From Levilactobacillus namurensis DSM 19117 (lineage in GTDB: Bacteria; Bacillota; Bacilli; Lactobacillales; Lactobacillaceae): a stretch of DNA of 64,000 bases. The DNA lies in contig NZ_AZDT01000042.1 of assembly GCF_001434785.1 (NCBI RefSeq), forward strand, positions 41,904-105,903, written 5' to 3'. The stretch's first letter is position 1, and each line of letters begins with the position of its first letter. The position numbers and the translations under genes are program-made. Shown here in pieces: positions 58,104 to 64,000 of this stretch. The notes under the pieces were generated by a model. That model searched no databases. It was given only the letters and a program-made list of their open reading frames with translations, and was not told the DNA's origin.

Positions 58104-58119
58104 ATGTAAGCGTATACAT
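58104..58119 (+). promoter_or_regulatory. Palindromic operator upstream of marR-like gene
   Basis: ATGTA-AGCGTA-TACAT, next to GTATAC repeats at 58095-58100 and 58112-58117, directly upstream of the MarR gene. The size fits a MarR dimer site, so autoregulation is likely. Confidence 0.45.
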
Positions 58120-58144
58120 TTTAAACGAATTGGAGTGGGACTGG

Positions 58145-58543
58145 ATGGCAGTACAGGATGATTTGAATAAGGTCATGGCGATTTACGGGTTTGTAACCCA
58201 GTGCTACAATCAACCGTTGGCCGACCTGAGCCTGAACCTGCCCCAGTGTCAGGTGATCGGATACGTCGCGACGGAGCGGTTATCCGTGGCGCAGGTGGCT
58301 CATAAGTTGGGCTTTTCTGCAACGCGAACGTCGAATCTGGTGGTCAATCTGTGTCAGCGGGGGTATCTGGACCAGCACATGGCCCCGGATGACCGCCGCC
58401 GACGGTACTTGGCGTTGACGGCGCGGGGTCAAGCCCAGCTACAGGTGATTCGCCAGCAGTTGCCGGCGACCCTGCATCGGGCGTTGACCCAGTTGGCAGC
58501 CGCTGCGGATACGCCGACCAGCGAGGAATTGTCGGACAGTTAA
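58145..58543 (+). CDS. MarR-family regulator
   Basis: A 132-residue winged-helix regulator. Helical N-terminus, HTH LSVAQVAHKLGFSATRTSNLVVNLCQRGYL, wing DDRRRRYLALTARG, and a dimerisation helix at the C-terminus. The ATG at 58145 is preferred because TGGAGTGGG lies in the six codons of the longer TTG frame. Two Cys residues (in the first helix and near NLCQRG) might sense oxidants. Followed by its own terminator. Confidence 0.88.
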   Translation: MAVQDDLNKVMAIYGFVTQCYNQPLADLSLNLPQCQVIGYVATERLSVAQVAHKLGFSATRTSNLVVNLCQRGYLDQHMAPDDRRRRYLALTARGQAQLQVIRQQLPATLHRALTQLAAAADTPTSEELSDS

Positions 58544-58562
58544 AAAGTAGACAGACTAAGAT

Positions 58563-58602
58563 GGGCTCTGTGAAACCAAGCTGGTTTTACAGAGCCCTTT
58601 TG
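58563..58602 (+). terminator. Terminator of marR-like gene
   Basis: Stem GGGCTCTGT-AAACC / GGTTT-ACAGAGCCC plus TTTT. Confidence 0.88.
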
Positions 58603-58686
58603 AATTGCCGTGGCCTATGTGGCGCTGAAGACTGAACATACTCGAGGTCCGTGATGATAAACCAATGACCGCCGTGGTGGTCATGC

Positions 58687-58723
58687 GCCTTACCGGACGG
58701 CCAGACCAGGCTGGAACGCCGTG
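58687..58723 (+). repeat. Structured intergenic repeat, copy I (5' fragment)
   Basis: Only the first 37 bases (GCCTTACCGGACGGCCAGAC to GGAACGCCGTG) of the repeat family survive; what follows is unrelated AT-rich DNA. It is the plus-strand partner of copy J. Confidence 0.8.
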
Positions 58724-58939
58724 TAATCATAGCAGAACATGGCTTTAGCGGTGGCTGGTATGAATAAGCTCATTAACTGTTTGTAGCTATGGTGCAAGCC
58801 AACTGAATAGATGGTGATTCTTACCACGGACTCAAGGTCTAATAAGATTTACACCTGATTATTTGGTTCTAATCATTCCACACGTTGGTATTTTCAATTT
58901 CAAGCGCTAGGAAACACCATTTTTGATACGCTCAATTTA
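58724..58939. other. Spacer between repeats I and J
   Basis: 216 AT-rich bases without ORF. Its abrupt start inside a truncated repeat suggests an insertion or replacement event. Confidence 0.3.
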
Positions 58940-59096
58940 GCCGTGAGGTTGGGCCTGAAGAGGCTCAGTGGTGTCGTTTGGGTTAGTCAGCGTTTTTCAG
59001 CTGGCTTACCCAAAGGCCGAGCTTGAAGACCTGGGGTTTTCAGGGCTTACGTCGTGCCCACCACGTTCCAGCCTCTTCAGGGCTAACCGGTAAGGC
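58940..59096 (-). repeat. Structured intergenic repeat, copy J (variant arms)
   Basis: Minus-strand full-length copy of the D type: arm CCTGAAGAGGCT / AGCCTCTTCAGG, TGGTG/CACCA, TTTGGGT/ACCCAAA, CAGC/GCTG. The first hairpin is rearranged (extra CTGAAAACCCCAGGT segment). Very similar to copy D, 20 kb away. Confidence 0.85.
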
Positions 59097-59330
59097 GGAT
59101 GATTGCCACAATCTGCCTTGCTGGTACGCACGACCCAAGGCAACCAGCAGTTAGACGGAGGCTGTTTCAAAAAGGCGGTGATTTTACCGTCGATTTTGAT
59201 TTCCCAGACGTCCCCCAGCATGGGACGGGACAATTTAGGAAATGCCGAGTTGCCACCAACGTTGCGTATTTGGGGGCTAATTGGTTTAATAGATGAATTG
59301 AAAATAAAGTTAGGGATGGTTAAAAATCGC
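59097..59330. other. Gene-free stretch upstream of mntH
   Basis: About 230 bases between repeat J and the mntH promoter; overlapping short frames on both strands have no support. Confidence 0.35.
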
Positions 59331-59358
59331 TTTACAGCCCCCGGTGGTCCGGTATAAT
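59331..59358 (+). promoter_or_regulatory. mntH promoter
   Basis: -35 TTTACA and -10 TATAAT (about 59352-59357) with a 16-base GC-rich spacer. No convincing MntR palindrome is seen. Confidence 0.6.
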
Positions 59359-59393
59359 GATGGGACACAAAAGATAGGGGAGTGTGAATCAAA

Positions 59394-60776
59394 ATGACAG
59401 ACAACGTTTCAACGAAAGAACGACCGGGTCAAGTCGCAGCGGATACCGGTTACGCGAACGGCCCGTCATTGGAAGAAATTAACAGGACGGTAGCCATCCC
59501 TAAGGAAAAGGGGTTCTTCAAGAACTTGATTGCCTTTTCGGGGCCGGGGGCCTTGGTAGCCGTGGGGTATATGGACCCGGGTAACTGGGTCACGTCGATT
59601 GGTGGGGGTGCGAAGTACGGGTACCTGTTGATGTCGGTGATCTTGATTTCCAGTTTGATTGCGATGTTGCTCCAATACATGGCGGCTAAACTGGGCATTG
59701 TGACGCAGATGGATCTGGCCCAGGCAACGCGGGCGCATACCACCAAGAAGGTGGGCTTTGTCTTATGGGTGATGACGGAGCTCGCCATCATGGCCACGGA
59801 CATTGCTGAGGTGATTGGGGGCGCGATTGCCCTCCAACTGCTTTTCGGAATTCCGCTGATTATCGGGGTCGCGCTGACCGTTTTTGACGTGTTACTTCTA
59901 TTATTATTGACGAAATTAGGATTTCGGAAGATCGAAGCCATCGTGGTCTGCTTGATTACGGTGATTCTGGTGGTCTTCGCCTACGAAGTGGTGATTGCGC
60001 AACCTAACATGGGTCAGGCCATGGCGAACTTTATCCCGCAGCCACAAATCGTCCATCCGGGACAACTGACCATGGCTCTGGGAATCGTGGGGGCGACGGT
60101 CATGCCTCACAATCTGTACTTACATTCGTCGATCGCCCAGACTCGGAAGTTCGACCGGAATGATCCGGCGGAAATGCGCCGGGCCGTGAAGTTTACGACT
60201 TGGGATTCCAATATCCAGTTGGTAGGGGCTTTCGTGATCAACTGCCTGCTGTTGCTTTTGGGGGCGGCACTGTTCTTCGGGAAGGACGCTGACCAACTGG
60301 GAACCTTCAGTCAACTGTATAACGCCTTGCAGGATAACCATTTGGCTGGTGCGGTGGCGTCGCCGTTTCTCTCGACGCTCTTTGCGACGGCCCTCCTAGC
60401 CTCCGGACAGAACTCCACGATTACGGGGACCTTGACGGGACAGGTGATTATGGAAGGGTTCATCAACCTGAAGATCCCGATGTGGGTCCGGCGGTTGGTC
60501 ACGCGGCTGCTCTCGGTGGCGCCGGTGATCATCTGTACCCTGATTTACGGGGGAAGTGAACAGGCCCTAGACCGTCTGTTGGTCAATTCTCAGGTGTTCC
60601 TGTCGATTGCGTTGCCGTTCTCGATGATTCCGCTGACGATTTTCACGTCGTCGAAGAAGATCATGGGGGATTACGCGAATAAGCCGTGGGTCACGGTACT
60701 CGCGTGGACCAGTTCGATCGTCTTGACGATTCTGAACCTGCAGATTATCTGGGGGACGGTCGCCGACTTATTCTAA
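59394..60776 (+). CDS. mntH: Nramp-family Mn(II)/Fe(II) importer
   Basis: A 460-residue proton-coupled divalent-metal importer with 11-12 helices. The metal-binding DPGN is at 61-64 ([12 protein letters not shown]) and MPHN at 237-240 ([12 protein letters not shown]), both essential to Nramp transport. Lactobacilli accumulate Mn(II) as an antioxidant, which suits the peroxide-related genes in this window. The N-terminal 40 residues are a soluble tail. Start ATG follows AGGGGAGTG. Monocistronic; the next transcript is the T-box tyrS. Confidence 0.96.
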   Translation: MTDNVSTKERPGQVAADTGYANGPSLEEINRTVAIPKEKGFFKNLIAFSGPGALVAVGYMDPGNWVTSIGGGAKYGYLLMSVILISSLIAMLLQYMAAKLGIVTQMDLAQATRAHTTKKVGFVLWVMTELAIMATDIAEVIGGAIALQLLFGIPLIIGVALTVFDVLLLLLLTKLGFRKIEAIVVCLITVILVVFAYEVVIAQPNMGQAMANFIPQPQIVHPGQLTMALGIVGATVMPHNLYLHSSIAQTRKFDRNDPAEMRRAVKFTTWDSNIQLVGAFVINCLLLLLGAALFFGKDADQLGTFSQLYNALQDNHLAGAVASPFLSTLFATALLASGQNSTITGTLTGQVIMEGFINLKIPMWVRRLVTRLLSVAPVIICTLIYGGSEQALDRLLVNSQVFLSIALPFSMIPLTIFTSSKKIMGDYANKPWVTVLAWTSSIVLTILNLQIIWGTVADLF

Positions 60777-60783
60777 CCAGGCA

Positions 60784-60812
60784 TTGACTTTTCGCGATTC
60801 TGCCGGTAATAT
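60784..60812 (+). promoter_or_regulatory. tyrS promoter
   Basis: -35 TTGACT (60784-60789), 17-base spacer, -10 TAATAT (60807-60812), just before the T-box leader. Confidence 0.8.
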
Positions 60813-60819
60813 CAGAGTC

Positions 60820-61052
60820 ATAAGCGAAGAAGCAGTTGAGTAGTGTGCCCGGCGCCGGTCCAGAGATCTAACGGTGCTGTGAGTTAGAACGTCCGGTAGC
60901 ATGAATTACGCTGTGGAGCGGCTGGTATCGTCCAGCGGGTCATTCCGTTAACGATGACGAGCGGTTGCCTGATGAGGGCAGCAACTTGGGTGGTAACGCG
61001 GATTGTTTAATTCGTCCCTGATGGTCTTTGGACCGTTGGGGACTTTTTTGTT
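60820..61052 (+). ncRNA. T-box leader (tyrosine specifier)
   Basis: A T-box riboswitch that senses uncharged tRNA-Tyr. Seen are the AGAGA motif (60862-60866), the specifier loop ATGAATTACG with codon TAC at 60907-60909, and the T-box sequence GGGTGGTAACGCGG (60988-61001), which pairs with the tRNA acceptor end. The terminator GTCCC-TGGTC / GACC-GGGAC plus T6 lies at 61014-61051. The gene controlled is tyrS, consistent with the specifier. Confidence 0.95.
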
Positions 61053-61072
61053 GTGATAAATAGGAGGATTAG

Positions 61073-62335
<1,263 letters not shown>

Positions 62336-62356
62336 GCAGTAAGATAGATTCAGATG

Positions 62357-62394
62357 AGCGCTGTAAAACCAAGACGGTTTTACAGCGCTTTTTT
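62357..62394 (+). terminator. Terminator of tyrS
   Basis: Perfect AGCGCTGTAAAACC / GGTTTTACAGCGCT plus T6. Confidence 0.92.
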
Positions 62395-62421
62395 GGTTAG
62401 CTAGCAAAAAGGCGGGCAAGC

Positions 62422-62460
62422 AAAAAGGACGCCGCGACCGGTTGACCGGTGTAAGCGTCC
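62422..62460 (-). terminator. Terminator of FAD oxidoreductase gene
   Basis: On the minus strand GGACGC...ACCGGTCAACCGGT...GCGTCC followed by T5. Confidence 0.85.
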
Positions 62461-62482
62461 TGATTGGCGTGTTTAAAAGTCG

Positions 62483-63850
62483 TTAAGCTTGTTGACTGGC
62501 GAACCCATCCTCTTGGTCGACCGCGAGTTGGGCGACTAGGTTCAGGTAGTTAAAGGGTTCGTCGAAGTTCGGGGAGAATAGCATATCTACGAAGGCCATC
62601 TGATCAATAGTGTTGTTGTTTTGAATCAGGACCGAGACCGTGTTGGCCGATTGGGCGACTTCGTGGGCACTCATGAGTTGCGCACCCAGGATTCGCCGGC
62701 TGGTACGATCGTAGACCAGTTCGATGGTCACGGGGGCCGTGGTCGGCATGAAGTCGGGACGGTAGTTGCCCTGGTAGAATGCCGTGCGTGCATCGTAGCC
62801 CGCGGCCTGAGCCGCTGCTAAGGTCAGACCGGTGCAGGCCACGGTTTGGTTGAACAGCAGCATCCCGGTCGTGGCTTGAGTTCCAATGGATTGGAGCCGG
62901 TGCTGGGTCACGTTCATGCCAGCTAGGGCACCTTGGCGAATCGCGTGGGAGGCCAGGGGGATGTAGGTGGTGTGGAGTGTCGGATTGTACCGGACTTCCG
63001 TGACGTCGCCGGCCGCGAGGATGTCGGGGTCGGAAGTTTCCATATAAGCGTTGGTGATGATGGCGCCGTTCTTGCTGAGTCGGACTTGGCCCTTCAAGAG
63101 GTCTGACTGGGGGAGAATCCCAGGGCAGACGGCGACCATGTCCACTTCGTAGGTGGCTTGGGTCGTGGTGACGGTCAATCCCGTGGCGGTTTCATCGAAA
63201 CGCGTGACGTCGGCGCCGGTGACCACGTGGACGCCCTTGGCTTGAAGCAGGCGTTGAACCTTCTGGGCCATGACGGGGTCCATGTAGGTGTTGAGCAGTT
63301 GGTCGTTACGTTGAAAGAGGGTGACGTCGTGGCCGGAGCGGACGTAGCCTTCGGCGAGTTCCACGCCGGTGTACCCGCCGCCTAAGATACCGATTCGGTG
63401 GTGGGTCTGCGCGGCGGCGTACAGGTGATGCGCTTGGTCACAGGTCTTGCAGAGCATGACCTTAGGGTTCTCGATGCCCGTGATGACGGGAATCTTGGTG
63501 GCGGACCCCGTAGCCATGATCAATTTATCGTAGTGGTCGTGACTGAATTGCTTGGTTTGGAGATCTTGAACCAGTAGGGTGTGCTGCTGGGCGTCGATTT
63601 TGATGACGTCCGTTTGTAGGTGCATGTGCACACCTTGTTGGGTGAAGTCGGCTGGATCGGCGTAGAAAACGGCGTCAAGGTTTTTAACGGTCCCGCCTAA
63701 GTGCAGATAGGTCCCACAAGAAAGATAGGAAATATCCGCATGACGTTCATAGACGGTGATCTCCGCATCAGGGGTATATTTTAAGCACTGTTTAATGGCG
63801 GCGATCCCCGCATGGGTACAGCCGACAATGATAATCTTCAAATGGTTCAC
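62483..63850 (-). CDS. FAD-dependent NADH oxidase / CoA-disulfide reductase family
   Basis: A 455-residue pyridine nucleotide-disulfide oxidoreductase. FAD motif IIIVGCTHAGIAA at the N-terminus (with a Cys and His in place of the usual Gly-x-Ala), single redox Cys at C45 in SYLSCGTYLHLGG, NAD(P) motif GILGGGYTGVELAE (about 153-166), FAD second motif ILAAGDVTEV and a C-terminal dimerisation domain. The single Cys marks the group of water-forming NADH oxidases and CoA-disulfide reductases. Its role may be NAD+ regeneration or oxygen removal. Start follows AACCATTTG with no strong ribosome-binding site within the nearest bases, though CCTAGG-type AGG lies at about -8. Confidence 0.88.
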   Translation of the reverse strand: MNHLKIIIVGCTHAGIAAIKQCLKYTPDAEITVYERHADISYLSCGTYLHLGGTVKNLDAVFYADPADFTQQGVHMHLQTDVIKIDAQQHTLLVQDLQTKQFSHDHYDKLIMATGSATKIPVITGIENPKVMLCKTCDQAHHLYAAAQTHHRIGILGGGYTGVELAEGYVRSGHDVTLFQRNDQLLNTYMDPVMAQKVQRLLQAKGVHVVTGADVTRFDETATGLTVTTTQATYEVDMVAVCPGILPQSDLLKGQVRLSKNGAIITNAYMETSDPDILAAGDVTEVRYNPTLHTTYIPLASHAIRQGALAGMNVTQHRLQSIGTQATTGMLLFNQTVACTGLTLAAAQAAGYDARTAFYQGNYRPDFMPTTAPVTIELVYDRTSRRILGAQLMSAHEVAQSANTVSVLIQNNNTIDQMAFVDMLFSPNFDEPFNYLNLVAQLAVDQEDGFASQQA

Positions 63851-63938
63851 CTAGGCTTTCTTAATAATGGTTAAAACATTTACGAATTAAATTAATCCTT
63901 CAATTAGAGTATACCCTGAATTATTCACCAGAAACTCC

Positions 63939-63983
63939 AAAATTCCCATCAAACACATGATTCAAGTGCTTGATGGGAATTTT
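63939..63983. terminator. Terminator-like hairpin at window end
   Basis: Perfect AAAATTCCCATCAA / TTGATGGGAATTTT. Probably ends a gene whose coding part is beyond the window. Confidence 0.7.
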
Positions 63984-64000
63984 ACGTTTTCACCTTTTAA

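Overview
The window looks like the chromosome of a relatively GC-rich, low-GC-phylum lactic acid bacterium (Lactobacillaceae; a Levilactobacillus-type heterofermenter would fit). The genus is inferred from gene content: LPQT(N/S) sortase-anchored proteins with Ser/Thr-rich stalks and MucBP modules, a T-box tyrS, a PyrR-type leader, glutamate racemase, a GH51 arabinofuranosidase, an Nramp manganese importer, a DyP peroxidase and DUF3278/XRE and DUF975 genes. I see no tRNA, rRNA, IS element, CRISPR array or prophage.

Layout. 0-10 kb: a secreted NlpC/P60 hydrolase, two large LPXTG adhesins and a GH51 enzyme, with a low-GC islet (about 4.4-5.46 kb) flanked by a duplicated gene 3' end plus terminator. 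10-14.3 kb: redox enzymes (SDR, NmrA-like protein with an Rrf2 regulator, DyP peroxidase, aldo/keto reductase). 14.9-17.9 kb: a Bce-type ABC transporter with a GntR regulator in place of the usual two-component system. 18.7-24.4 kb: two more LPXTG proteins around a HesB-like protein. 24.6-31 kb: multicopper oxidase, a degenerate Fic protein, a secreted coiled-coil protein, an aldo/keto reductase and an XRE/DUF3278 operon with a striking operator pair. 31-38 kb: YeiH/LysR divergon, a 5'-frameshifted MFS gene, a probable small RNA beside an AraC regulator, and an ABC-F protein behind a likely attenuator. 39-45.4 kb: nucleoside hydrolase, arylsulfotransferase, DUF975, EamA transporter, glutamate racemase. 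45.5-51 kb: GntR-controlled ABC operon and bacterial PH-domain proteins. 51-53.2 kb: PyrR-regulated nucleobase salvage. 53.6-56.1 kb: a poly-N-acetylglucosamine-type exopolysaccharide operon. 56.3-63.9 kb: Mga-like and MarR regulators, mntH, T-box-tyrS and an FAD-dependent NADH oxidase/CoA-disulfide reductase family enzyme.

The most unusual signal is a family of about 154-bp intergenic elements (at least ten full, truncated or divergent copies). Each folds into the same three-way-junction shape, and the copies differ by compensatory base changes in at least five stems. In four of six loci a plus-strand copy is followed closely by a minus-strand copy. The second strongest is a terminator-ended, minus-strand RNA candidate at 34.43-34.75 kb with three G-rich hairpin loops. 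Functionally the window is rich in cell-surface and envelope functions (adhesins, PNAG, wall hydrolase, PH proteins, Bce transporter) and oxidative or metal stress functions (DyP, multicopper oxidase, MntH, NADH oxidase).
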